From: Rhizobium sp. Root483D2
Lineage (GTDB): Bacteria > Pseudomonadota > Alphaproteobacteria > Rhizobiales > Rhizobiaceae
DNA length: 64,000 nucleotides
Direction of reading: 5' to 3'
Assembly (NCBI RefSeq): GCF_001426685.1
Contig: NZ_LMFB01000012.1
Location: 197,393-261,392, forward strand
The position numbers were made by a program, and so were the translations under genes. The notes beneath the pieces are model-generated. The model did no database searches and was not told where the DNA came from. It saw only the letters and a program-made list of their open reading frames with translations. Positions 18,820-26,704 of the stretch are shown here, piece after piece. Each line of letters opens with the position of its first letter. The first letter of the stretch is position 1.

Positions 18820-19572
18820 TCAGGCTTTGGCGGCAAGCAGGCGCCGGGCTTTTTCAAGGTCCGCAGGGGTATCGACGCCGAGCGGCACCGATTTGACGAT
18901 TTCCACATCGATCCGCATGCCGGCTTCCAGCGCCCGCAATTGCTCGAGCGATTCGCGCTTTTCCAGCGCGGACGGCGGCAGCGAGACGAATTTTTCGAGG
19001 GCTGCCCGCCGGTAGGCATAAAGACCGATGTGATGATAGAGCGGCCCGTTGCCATGCGGCGCGGTGGTGCGGGTGAAGTAGAGCGCCCTCAGCCGGCTGT
19101 CCGACAGCGGCGAACCGACCACCTTGACGACGTTCGGATTGCGCTTTTCCTCTTCGTCTTCGATCTCGACCGTCAGGGTGCCGATATCGACCAGAGGGTT
19201 CTCGAGTGGTCTCAGCGCGGCGCGGATGGTGTCCGGCTCGATGGTCGGCAGATCGCCCTGAACATTGATGATGATGTCGGCTTTTCCCTGCGGATCGCTC
19301 TTTAAAAGCGCTTCATGGATACGGTCCGAGCCGGATTGATGGTCCACGCGCGTCATCACAGCCTCGAAACCGGCGGCGATGACGGTATCGAACACGTCCT
19401 GATGATCGACCGCCACCACGATCCGGCCGGCGTTTGCATCGCGTGCCCGCAGGGCAACCTGGACAATCATCGGCAGGCCACAGATGTCTGCGAGCGGCTT
19501 GCCGGGCAGCCGTGTCGAGGCCATGCGCGCGGGGATCAGAATGAGGGTTTTGTCCAAATTGTCGCTATTCAT
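18820..19572 (-). CDS. kdsB: 3-deoxy-manno-octulosonate cytidylyltransferase (CMP-Kdo synthetase)
   Basis: Activates Kdo for lipid A core synthesis in the cytoplasm. The 250-residue product carries [21 protein letters not shown], the nucleotide-binding loop, [16 protein letters not shown], the NVQGDLPTI metal site, and HIGLYAYRR, all family marks. ATG at 19572; the longer frame upstream to 19722 overlaps the divergent cytochrome promoter and is non-conserved. First gene of a kdsB-pheA pair. Confidence 0.96.
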   Translation of the reverse strand: MNSDNLDKTLILIPARMASTRLPGKPLADICGLPMIVQVALRARDANAGRIVVAVDHQDVFDTVIAAGFEAVMTRVDHQSGSDRIHEALLKSDPQGKADIIINVQGDLPTIEPDTIRAALRPLENPLVDIGTLTVEIEDEEEKRNPNVVKVVGSPLSDSRLRALYFTRTTAPHGNGPLYHHIGLYAYRRAALEKFVSLPPSALEKRESLEQLRALEAGMRIDVEIVKSVPLGVDTPADLEKARRLLAAKA

Positions 19573-19728
19573 GCTTAGGCCTTCAAAACGCGCCGGAAAA
19601 GTGTCAAAAGGTCTCAGACCCGGGCTTATAATGTCTGTTGCAACACAAAGCCAAAAGACATAGGTTCCGCGCGATTTCAAGATAGGCTGGCGTTTTGTTC
19701 GCGCCGGTTGCAAGGGGAGCATTTGCGG

Positions 19729-20454
19729 ATGAACTCATATGTAAACATGGGCGTGGGTGCCTTCCTCGGTACGGTCTTTGTTTTGATGTCCGTATCGATC
19801 GCATCGGAAGGCATCTTCCATTCGGAAGCTCCTGAAAAGGAAGGCTTTGCCATCATCGCCGAAGAGGGCGCGTCTGATGCCGGCGCTGGCGCCACGGCGG
19901 AAGTCGAAGTCGATATCAAGCCGCTCCTGGCTTCGGCCGATGCCGCTGCAGGCGCAACCGTTTTCAAGAAATGCGCGAGCTGTCACACCGCCGATAAGGG
20001 AGGGGCCAACAAGGTTGGTCCTAACCTGTGGGGCGTTGTCGATCGTCCGATCGCTTCGCATGAAGGTTTTGCCTATTCGGCCGGCATGAAGACATTCGCC
20101 GAAGCCAACAAGACCTGGACCTACGATCACCTGAGCTTCTTCGTCGAAGCACCGAAGAAGCACGTTCCCGGCACCGCCATGGGCTTTGCCGGCGTCAAGA
20201 AGCCGGACGAACGCGCCAACCTGATTGCCTGGCTGCGCGAACAGGCCGATACGCCGGCCGCTCTGCCGGAGGCAACCGCCGCTGCTGCACCTGCCGCGGA
20301 AGGTGAAGCCGCAAAGCCGGCTGCCGAAGCTGGCGCTGCGACGCCCGCGACAGAAGGCGAGGCCGCAAAGCCTGCGACAGAAGGCGAAGCAACGAAGCCG
20401 GCGACGGAAGGCGAAGCAACGAAGCCCGCCACCGAGACGGCGCCGGCACAATAA
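19729..20454 (+). CDS. Membrane-anchored class I cytochrome c (CycM-type) with a repetitive acidic tail
   Basis: Electron carrier between bc1 and terminal oxidase, facing the periplasm. The 241-residue product has an uncleaved N-terminal anchor ([20 protein letters not shown]), a linker, the haem site CASCH (haem ligand His) in [24 protein letters not shown], and the distal Met in [11 protein letters not shown]. After the haem domain (about residue 180) there is a ~60-residue Ala/Glu/Pro/Lys tail built from nine-residue repeats. ATG at 19729 has AAGGGGAG 9 bases upstream. Divergent from kdsB. Confidence 0.94.
   Translation: MNSYVNMGVGAFLGTVFVLMSVSIASEGIFHSEAPEKEGFAIIAEEGASDAGAGATAEVEVDIKPLLASADAAAGATVFKKCASCHTADKGGANKVGPNLWGVVDRPIASHEGFAYSAGMKTFAEANKTWTYDHLSFFVEAPKKHVPGTAMGFAGVKKPDERANLIAWLREQADTPAALPEATAAAAPAAEGEAAKPAAEAGAATPATEGEAAKPATEGEATKPATEGEATKPATETAPAQ
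20293..20427 (+). repeat. Five 27-bp coding repeats in the cytochrome c tail
   Basis: Five head-to-tail 27-bp units encode nine-residue blocks of the form A-A/T-E-G-E-A-A/T-K-P. The last three (20347-20373, 20374-20400, 20401-20427) are nearly identical at DNA level; the first two are degraded, the second strongly so (AAEAGAATP). Copy number is likely variable by slippage. The tail is probably disordered. Confidence 0.88.
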
Positions 20455-20489
20455 GCGCTTTATCCAAAGCCAAGATGCAGATTGAACAG

Positions 20490-20518
20490 AGCCCGGCCCA
20501 TCATGTGCCGGGCTTTTT
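20490..20518 (+). terminator. Rho-independent terminator after the cytochrome c gene
   Basis: AGCCCGGC (20490-20497) and GCCGGGCT (20507-20514) form an 8-bp stem with a 9-nt loop, followed by a T run. It lies between convergent genes and could also stop the AEC transcript. Confidence 0.8.
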
Positions 20519-20533
20519 CACGTCCGGGTTCCG

Positions 20534-21478
20534 TTACAGCAGAAAATAGGCCCAGGCCGAAACCGAGATGACGCCGAGCGCGGTGGTGATGGTAATCGTC
20601 GATGAGGCCAGTCCGTGGCCGACGTTGAAATGGTTGGCGATCAGCCAGGCATTGACGCCGGTGGGAACCGATGACGTCAAGACCAGCGCCGCCGTCCAGT
20701 GGCTGTTGAGGCCAAGCAACTGGCAGGCGCCGTAGACCGTCGCCGGCAGCACGATCAATTTCAACGCGCTGGTGATCGAGGCAAGGCCGGTATTGCCGGT
20801 CAGCCCGTATTTTTCGACAGCCATGCCGATCGAGATCAGCGCCGCAGGCGCAGCGACGCCGGCCAGCTGATCGATGACGATCTTGACCGGGCCGCCAAGC
20901 GGCATGCCGGTGAGATGCACCAGGGCCCCCAGCGCCAGCCCGATGACCAGTGGATTGCGCACCAGATTGCGCAGGATACCCTTCAAGAGCGCAAGCGGGC
21001 TTTGGCCTGGCCTGCCGCTGGTCTTGCGCTCCGCCCGCTCCATCAGGACGGTTCCGGCGATCATCATCACCGGCAGATGCACCGACAGAAGAATGGACAG
21101 GGCCACGACACCCTCCTGGCCGACACTGCTGGACACCAGCGGCAGGCCGATGAAGACCGTATTGGCAAAGGCGGACGACACCCCGGCCAAAACCCCGATG
21201 CGCGCATCCTTCTTGAAAAACACTGTCGCCGCGAGATGCCCCAGCGTCCAGGTCACGCAGACGCCGGAGAAATAGGCGACCCAGAGCGGCCAGGGCGAGC
21301 CCTCCCGGAAATCGGCCTCGGCAATGGTGCGGAACAGGAGAACCGGCACGGCGACACGGAAAACGAAATCTCCAAGCGCCTCTCCCACCGATGCCTTCAG
21401 ATAGTTCATCCGCACGATCAGCCAGCCCAAGAGGATCAAAACGAAAATCGGCACGACATTCAGGAAGACATCAGACAT
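20534..21478 (-). CDS. AEC-family (auxin efflux carrier) permease
   Basis: A 314-residue inner-membrane permease with about ten hydrophobic helices. It opens with FLNVVPIFVLILLGWLIVRMNYL and has the broken helix SSAFANTVFIGLPLV (Asn-Pro crossover motif region) and, near the C-terminus, TSSVPTGVNAWLIANHF. Members move malonate, malate or other small acids. No neighbour suggests a substrate. ATG at 21478; the open frame extends upstream 35 codons without support. Confidence 0.9.
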   Translation of the reverse strand: MSDVFLNVVPIFVLILLGWLIVRMNYLKASVGEALGDFVFRVAVPVLLFRTIAEADFREGSPWPLWVAYFSGVCVTWTLGHLAATVFFKKDARIGVLAGVSSAFANTVFIGLPLVSSSVGQEGVVALSILLSVHLPVMMIAGTVLMERAERKTSGRPGQSPLALLKGILRNLVRNPLVIGLALGALVHLTGMPLGGPVKIVIDQLAGVAAPAALISIGMAVEKYGLTGNTGLASITSALKLIVLPATVYGACQLLGLNSHWTAALVLTSSVPTGVNAWLIANHFNVGHGLASSTITITTALGVISVSAWAYFLL

Positions 21479-21618
21479 CAGGCACGGCCTCTTGGCGGAA
21501 GGTCTCTCCGCCATAGCCCCATTCGCCCGGCGGCCGCAACCCGATGCTACGCAAGTAACCCGCGCCGCGTACATTTCACGCAAGGCTCATATGCCAAGGT
21601 GCGGCAGGAGGTTGCCAG

Positions 21619-21903
21619 ATGATTGAAAAATGGTGGCTTGAACCCGTCGTCCTCGAACTCGACGGAATAGGAACATACCGGGTGGTGCGCAACACCCGCG
21701 AAGCGGCACAATGCCTCTTGGAAAAATGGCCGGTTCACGAGGGGACCGCCTACCAGGCGGCGATCCGGACATGCCGCGGTGTGTTGCGCGGCGAACAGCC
21801 GATGGACTATGCCCGCCAGGACTTCATTGCCGCAGCCGTCGAGGCCTTCATCCACGTGCAGCCGGTAAGCCTGCAACCCGGGAATGTGCATCCGGGCGTC
21901 TGA
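21619..21903 (+). CDS. DUF982-family protein
   Basis: A 94-residue protein of the rhizobial DUF982 family, with the motif YRVVRNTREAAQCLLEKWP and AYQAAIRTCRGVLRGE, followed by ARQDFIAAAVEAFIHV. Function unknown; such genes occur in many copies in Rhizobiales. ATG at 21619 has AGGAGG at good distance. 80 bases upstream of the BON-domain gene on the same strand, divergent from the AEC permease. Confidence 0.9.
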   Translation: MIEKWWLEPVVLELDGIGTYRVVRNTREAAQCLLEKWPVHEGTAYQAAIRTCRGVLRGEQPMDYARQDFIAAAVEAFIHVQPVSLQPGNVHPGV

Positions 21904-21983
21904 TATCCCGCACTGCAAACTCATTTCAGAAGTCTGGAACATTCGGGAAAAACTTGCGTTGTCCCTCCGGAAGGACAATCGCC

Positions 21984-22241
21984 ATGCACAATCAGATTTA
22001 TATTCACCAGGATGATCACTCGGACCTCACCGATGACGAACTGGCCAACAAGGTCATGCGTTACATTCAATATTCGGCGCTGATCGATACATCCAGGCTG
22101 TCTGTCATGGCTGTGGGGCGTACCGTTATTCTCAGCGGCTACGTGTCCTGCGAGACAGAAATAGGCTGCATTGAGCAGGCTGCCGCCTCGGTGATCGGTG
22201 TTCATCTCGTTGAGAATAAGGTCGAGGTGCTGCCACACTAA
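21984..22241 (+). CDS. Small BON-domain protein
   Basis: An 85-residue protein made of a single BON domain: LTDDELANKVMRYIQYSALIDTSRLSVMAVGRTVILSGYV, then ETEIGCIEQAAASVIGVHLVENKVEV. No signal peptide or membrane segment is visible, so unlike OsmY-like BON proteins it would stay in the cytoplasm. The ATG at 21984 follows GGAAGGAC. Function unknown; stress or envelope-related roles are known for the domain. A terminator follows. Confidence 0.82.
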   Translation: MHNQIYIHQDDHSDLTDDELANKVMRYIQYSALIDTSRLSVMAVGRTVILSGYVSCETEIGCIEQAAASVIGVHLVENKVEVLPH

Positions 22242-22277
22242 GCGGCACGCTGCAGCTATTCCTGTGGTCACTTATAA

Positions 22278-22314
22278 AAATACCGGCTTGCAAAATGCGA
22301 TCCGGTATTTTTCT
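22278..22314. terminator. Terminator between the BON gene and the small disordered genes
   Basis: AAATACCGG (22278-22286) and CCGGTATTT (22302-22310) form a 9-bp stem with a 15-nt loop; TTC follows on the plus strand, and an A-T rich upstream gives a T-run on the minus strand too. Confidence 0.6.
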
Positions 22315-22327
22315 TTCAATGTCTGTA

Positions 22328-22510
22328 TCAAATCAAACCGCCGGTCACAGGGTTGACGATGGGCTTTTCGCTCTCGTCCTTGCCGCCTGCCGGCTGAACC
22401 ATCGGTGAAGCTTTCGATCGCTCGTCGGCATGAGAAGGCTCGCCTGGTGGCCGATGCACATCGCGTGGCTTTCTCTGTTCCGGTGTGGCGTTGGTATCGT
22501 CGGTGGCCAT
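22328..22510 (-). CDS. Small disordered protein, tandem copy 2
   Basis: A 60-residue protein, rich in Pro, Glu, Ser, Lys and Asp, with no hydrophobic stretch (MATDDTNATPEQRKPRDV, ending PIVNPVTGGLI). The ATG at 22510 has a strong AAGGAGGACGTT ribosome site. It lies 10 bases downstream of a similar gene, and the two look cotranscribed. I do not recognise it; it resembles small hypothetical proteins common in rhizobia. Confidence 0.6.
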   Translation of the reverse strand: MATDDTNATPEQRKPRDVHRPPGEPSHADERSKASPMVQPAGGKDESEKPIVNPVTGGLI

Positions 22511-22520
22511 AACGTCCTCC

Positions 22521-22712
22521 TTATGCCGCGCCAGCGGGATCGCCAATCGGAAGCAGAGCCGGTTCCAGAATAGGGTCGTTGGGGTTCTTCGTGTCGCCCT
22601 TGTCGATCACAGGCGGCGTCGCCGGTTTTTCCTGCGTACGATCAGGGATCCCGGGCGTGGATTGCGGGCCGCGCGGGCTGTCGTCCTGTGGTGTCGGGAT
22701 TGTGGTCGGCAT
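22521..22712 (-). CDS. Small disordered protein, tandem copy 1
   Basis: A 63-residue Pro/Asp-rich protein (MPTTIPTPQDDSPRGPQSTP, then PPVIDKGDTKNPNDPILEPA). The ATG at 22712 follows AAAGGAGAACGATC, an excellent ribosome site. It probably starts a two-gene transcript with the 60-residue gene 10 bases downstream. Both share the style EKP-x-NP/DPI near the C-terminus. Function unknown. No hydrophobic segment, no cysteine. Confidence 0.6.
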   Translation of the reverse strand: MPTTIPTPQDDSPRGPQSTPGIPDRTQEKPATPPVIDKGDTKNPNDPILEPALLPIGDPAGAA

Positions 22713-22803
22713 GATCGTTCTCCTTTGTGGGAGTAAAACGATCATCCGGGGCGATGGTTCCGCAGTGGTCCACTATAGACCGCCGCGTGTCTCGATCCGC
22801 CGC

Positions 22804-24078
22804 CTACTGCGACGGGGCATCCTGCGGCTGGAAGGCGCCTTCGACCTCTGCCGGTTTTTTCTTCTTCGGCAGTTTCAGATTTCCGGAAAGAAGATCGACA
22901 GGGGTCGCAACCGTGGTTGCCGTGACCTGGCCCACCGTATTGACCGTGCCGGCCACCAGAGCTGTGATGCCATCACCGAGAGTGACGTCGGAATCCGTCA
23001 AGGTCTGGCCGGTCACAAGCCGCTGACCGATCAGCTGTACGATCTCAGGGCTTTCGGCAAATTTGCCATGGTTGAGGCGATCGGTGGATTTCACCTTGGT
23101 CAGATCGACGACGGTGATGCCGGCTTTCTCGAGCTTGGACTTATAGGGCTCTTCGGCAGGGTTGATCTGTCCAAGCCGCTGGACATCGCCCGAAATATAA
23201 CGCGACAGTGCCAGCGCCCGGTCGTCCTGCGAGACGAAAATCGTGAAATTCGGCTTGTGCTTGCCCAGCTCGTTCCATTGCCGGGAAAACACATCGACAT
23301 CGATATCGGGGGAGGCAAGGATGACGTTTTCGATCTTTTTTGGAAGTCCGCCATTGCGGATCGCCATCTGGCGGATCGATTCCATCGCCAGCCACGTTCC
23401 CATCGAGTGGGCAAGGATGGTGATATCCTTGATATTCTTGTCCTCGACCAGCGCCTTCAGCGTGTTCTCCAGCGAGGTGCGCGAATAGTTGGTGCTTTCC
23501 TTGTCGTAATTATAGTCGAACACCTTGGCGCGAGACGGCCAGGTGAAAAGGACGGGTGTCACGTCGGCGCCGGAATCGTGAACGATCTGGGCAAAACGGA
23601 AGATCGAATCCTCATACGTATTGTTGAAGCCGTGAATGAAGACCATCGCATGGCCGCCGGAAGAGTGCTTGCGCACCCATTCCCGCGCCTGTTGAACGTC
23701 CGGCACCGGCTGGACGCGGACAACCGCAAAATCGGTGTCCGGATTGGGCGGCAGCTTCTTTGGCCATTGCACGGTGCCCGATGCGCGTATCTTGCTGGAT
23801 GGAATGGACACCGCCACATCGGTCAAGGAGGCCTGGACGCTGCGCTCGCCGGAAAACAGCGTTGCCGGATCGCCCGAGGGCAGCCGGCTGGTTGCCACCA
23901 GCATATCGACGACGGCATTGCCCTTCGGCTCGGCGGCAATGTTGAGCGGCTGCATGACGCCCTTGGCATGCCCCCCACAGGCGCTCAGCGTTGCCACGAG
24001 CGACAGAGTGACCACCAGCTGCCGCAGGAAGCGCCCGGATGATGACGTGGCAGCCTTGCCGATCGATGCTGAGGTCAT
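22804..24078 (-). CDS. DUF900-family alpha/beta hydrolase lipoprotein
   Basis: The 424-residue protein has a lipoprotein signal (LVVTLSLVATLSACGG, with LSAC as the lipobox), a linker and an alpha/beta-hydrolase domain of the DUF900 (PF05990) type: VHGFNNTYEDSIFRFAQI, FTWPSRAKVFDYNYDKESTN, and nucleophile elbow AHSMGTWLAMESI, then VILASPDIDVDVF and a later His. Substrate unknown; attachment to the envelope is inferred from the lipobox. ATG at 24078. It stands alone, with 226 bases upstream. Confidence 0.88.
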   Translation of the reverse strand: MTSASIGKAATSSSGRFLRQLVVTLSLVATLSACGGHAKGVMQPLNIAAEPKGNAVVDMLVATSRLPSGDPATLFSGERSVQASLTDVAVSIPSSKIRASGTVQWPKKLPPNPDTDFAVVRVQPVPDVQQAREWVRKHSSGGHAMVFIHGFNNTYEDSIFRFAQIVHDSGADVTPVLFTWPSRAKVFDYNYDKESTNYSRTSLENTLKALVEDKNIKDITILAHSMGTWLAMESIRQMAIRNGGLPKKIENVILASPDIDVDVFSRQWNELGKHKPNFTIFVSQDDRALALSRYISGDVQRLGQINPAEEPYKSKLEKAGITVVDLTKVKSTDRLNHGKFAESPEIVQLIGQRLVTGQTLTDSDVTLGDGITALVAGTVNTVGQVTATTVATPVDLLSGNLKLPKKKKPAEVEGAFQPQDAPSQ

Positions 24079-24304
24079 GGATACGCTTCCAACAAAACAC
24101 AAGATTTGACAGGACAGCCTGGAATTGTGTGCCGGACAAAGTCCACAGTCAGCTGCCGCCGTCAAGCCTCAACCGGGCAACTTGGCGGGGCCCGTCGATC
24201 CATGACACAGGTTGATATTGTATTTTTGACACAGGCGGCGGCACTGATCTCCGCTTAGCCTGCGCGTGACGAAAACGGCACCGAACGGCCTTTTGCCTGC
24301 CTTT

Positions 24305-24547
24305 CTATTCCGGCAGGCCTTGCAATCCCAAGGCCGCATTGCGGCGCAGATCCGCAATCGCAATCCTCAGTTCCGCCTCTTCCCATCCGGCCTTGAGGCC
24401 GCCCTGAACAAGCTGTGCCTCGACATCATCCTCCGTCAGGGACGTCTCGTTCGACAGATGCGCCAGCGCCACCTGCAACACTTCCTCACAGTCGAGCGCG
24501 CGTTCCGGATGACCGATGGGGCGTTTGGGGGATGCGATATACGTCAT
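24305..24547 (-). CDS. Hypothetical protein, 80 residues
   Basis: The ATG at 24547 follows GGAG with 8-base spacing (a second ATG at 24553 is closer to it). The product begins MTYIASPKRPIGHPERALDC and is mainly helical (EVLQVALAHL, EDDVEAQLVQGGL, EAELRIAIADLRRN). No family recognised. It is flanked by a lipoprotein gene downstream and the tRNA-Ser gene upstream. Confidence 0.6.
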   Translation of the reverse strand: MTYIASPKRPIGHPERALDCEEVLQVALAHLSNETSLTEDDVEAQLVQGGLKAGWEEAELRIAIADLRRNAALGLQGLPE

Positions 24548-24750
24548 GCTCATGTCTCCTTGGTGGCACAGGGCCGGACTGGAAATTGGCTGAAAGCAGA
24601 CTGTCGATTGCATGAATGATGTAGCGCAGGCAGGCGCTTGCGCAAAGGTGTACTTGAAGCGGGCGGAAATTTGGTTCGCAGCCGGGTTCGAAAGGGTGAT
24701 CAGTCGAGGATGGGCCGCTCGGAAAATTGGATAAACGTTGGATGAGAAAA

Positions 24751-24840
24751 TGGCGGACAGAGCGGGATTCGAACCCGCGATACGCTCTCACGTATACACA
24801 CTTTCCAGGCGTGCGCCTTCAACCACTCGGCCACCTGTCC
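24751..24840 (-). tRNA. tRNA-Ser(GGA)
   Basis: The minus strand folds as a class II tRNA of 90 nt: acceptor GGACAGG paired with a TCTGTCC end, encoded discriminator G and CCA, D-loop GCCGAGTGGTTGAAGGC, anticodon loop CTGGAAA with anticodon GGA, a long variable arm, and T-arm GGGTTCGAATCCC. It reads UCC/UCU serine codons. No integrase or repeated 3' end is nearby. Confidence 0.96.
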
Positions 24841-25116
24841 GTTTTGTCAATCGCACCGGCGGTTGGGGCCGGTGGATTAGAGACAAGCGCTTGCTTTCTC
24901 CTGAAAACCCGTTCGGCTGCGCCAAACCGGGTAAGCCGCAGACGAAAACCTGCGGACGGCGCGATATATACCGAGGAACTCGGTGGGATCAACTGATTTC
25001 TGACAGTTTTTTGACTTCTTGCGATCCGGCCCTGTGAAAAGGCGGGATTGCACTTCTTCGAGCCTGTGCTTATTGCTTGCTGGACCCGGCGGGTAGGGCC
25101 GGATAGGGGAGGCGGA

Positions 25117-25434
25117 ATGCGGTTCTTGCTGCGGTTTGCGAGTTTTCTGGTGCTGGTCTCAGGCGTGCTCGTCGCATCCGTCGATGCCATCCAGTCGGTC
25201 TCGGCATCGCAGCCGGTGCTGACGCCGCTTGCAGCAGCGCTTGCCGCCGCCGGCCCTTCGGCCCTGTCTTTCGTGCAGGGCCTGGAACGGCCGCATGCCA
25301 ATGGCGCCTTTCTCGATCCAATGATCCGCTGGTTGCTGCAGCAGCCGGCGTTCGCCTTCTTCCTGCTGATCGCGCTCATTCTTTGGATGATCGGCTATAA
25401 GCGCCCGCCCGCCGCTGGCCGGTTTTCGGCCTGA
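25117..25434 (+). CDS. Small membrane protein, unknown function
   Basis: A 105-residue protein with two predicted membrane segments: an N-terminal one (FLLRFASFLVLVSGVLVASVDAI) that may be a signal anchor and a C-terminal one (QPAFAFFLLIALILWMIGYKR). The ATG at 25117 follows GGGGAGGCGGA. I do not recognise a family. Isolated between tRNA-Ser and the AraC gene; 147 bases separate it from the latter. Confidence 0.75.
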   Translation: MRFLLRFASFLVLVSGVLVASVDAIQSVSASQPVLTPLAAALAAAGPSALSFVQGLERPHANGAFLDPMIRWLLQQPAFAFFLLIALILWMIGYKRPPAAGRFSA

Positions 25435-25614
25435 CTCAACCGGCCCGAACTCTGATGAGTGCGAACCCCGGCAAGCCGATTTGACGGGCAAGGCATGGCG
25501 AAAAGGACACAATGCCCGATAAACACGGGTTTTGCGGGCATTTCAGCAATTGCCAAAGTGCGGGACTTCCCATATTAAAACTTGATTATTAAAAGCAGGT
25601 TTTATTCCGTCCGC

Positions 25615-26523
25615 ATGGACCGGTTCCGCCGAGGCGTCATGACCTTTCAACCGCGCATGAACAACAGGATTTCCGGGTTTTCCGTCATTGGCGGGCTGAA
25701 CCGCCGCGAATGGAACGGCATCGTTGCCGATCTCTGGGATGTCGAATGCGCGCCAGCCGCTGGCGGGTTCTATGTGGCGGATGATCCCAGGCTCTTCATC
25801 GTGCTGGACGCCAAGGGCGGCGGGCGGCGCAACATCCGGCTGCGGCCGGCGCATCAGGCGCCGGCGGAGGACAGCCGCCGCCAGGTGATCTCCTATATTC
25901 CGGCAGGCATGGAATTGTGGGCCGAAATGGTCGATGTGAATTATGTCCGCCATCTCGATCTGCATTTCAACGCGGATGTACTCAGCCGCAGGCTGATGGA
26001 GGATCTCGACAGGCGCAAGCTGGATATGCCGCGCCTCCTGTTTTCCGAGCCGCGCTTCCTGGCGCTCGCCGAACTGATCGCTGCCGAATGCGAAAATCCG
26101 CAGCCATTGCACGATCTCTATGGCGATGGACTGTCTGTAGCGCTGTTTGTGGATGTGATGAAGCTTGCGCCGGTGCGTGCGCGCAAGCGCAGCGAGCTGG
26201 CCGCATGGCAGTTGCGCCGCTCGATTGATTATATCGAGGAAAACTGCCTGCGCGGCATTCGTCTTGAAGAACTGGCAACGCTCACCGGTCTGTCGCAATC
26301 CTATTTCAGCCATGCCTTCAAGGCCTCGACCGGCCTGCCGCCGCACCAGTGGCAGATGAAGGCGCGCATCGAGCGGGCCAAGCAGCTGATGCTCACGGAC
26401 GAATTGCCGATGAGCGTTATCGCGGCCGAAACGGGCTTTGCCGATCAGGCGCACTTTACCCGTGTGTTCCGCAAGTCTGTCGGCGCAACGCCGGCCACCT
26501 GGGCGAAGAGCCAACGCTTTTGA
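25615..26523 (+). CDS. AraC-family transcriptional regulator
   Basis: A regulator of about 302 residues with a divergent N-terminal sensing domain and two helix-turn-helix motifs at the C-terminus: LEELATLTGLSQSYFSHAFKASTGLPPHQW and MSVIAAETGFADQAHFTRVFRKSVGATPATW. The start could be 25615 or the ATG at 25639, which has GAGG close upstream; neither changes the domains. It is 181 bases upstream of a TonB-dependent siderophore receptor on the same strand, the layout of ligand-responsive AraC activators of siderophore receptors in rhizobia. That pairing is an inference. Confidence 0.92.
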   Translation: MDRFRRGVMTFQPRMNNRISGFSVIGGLNRREWNGIVADLWDVECAPAAGGFYVADDPRLFIVLDAKGGGRRNIRLRPAHQAPAEDSRRQVISYIPAGMELWAEMVDVNYVRHLDLHFNADVLSRRLMEDLDRRKLDMPRLLFSEPRFLALAELIAAECENPQPLHDLYGDGLSVALFVDVMKLAPVRARKRSELAAWQLRRSIDYIEENCLRGIRLEELATLTGLSQSYFSHAFKASTGLPPHQWQMKARIERAKQLMLTDELPMSVIAAETGFADQAHFTRVFRKSVGATPATWAKSQRF

Positions 26524-26704
26524 GCATTTGCGCTTTGTCTGGGCAGAAAGCGGAATATGGACCAGAAACGTTCAAGAACCGCAGCCAGAGACAATCCCGC
26601 TCCATCATAGTTGAGCTAAAGACTCCGCTTATATTCATGAAATGCCGGATTGCGTACCGCCGACGGGGGCGAAGGCGCCCGGTTCAAGCTGGGGTGACGA
26701 AATC

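Noticed and set aside
24751-24840. Integration site at tRNA-Ser
   Set aside because: No integrase, no direct repeat of the tRNA 3' end and no compositional break were seen in the flanks.
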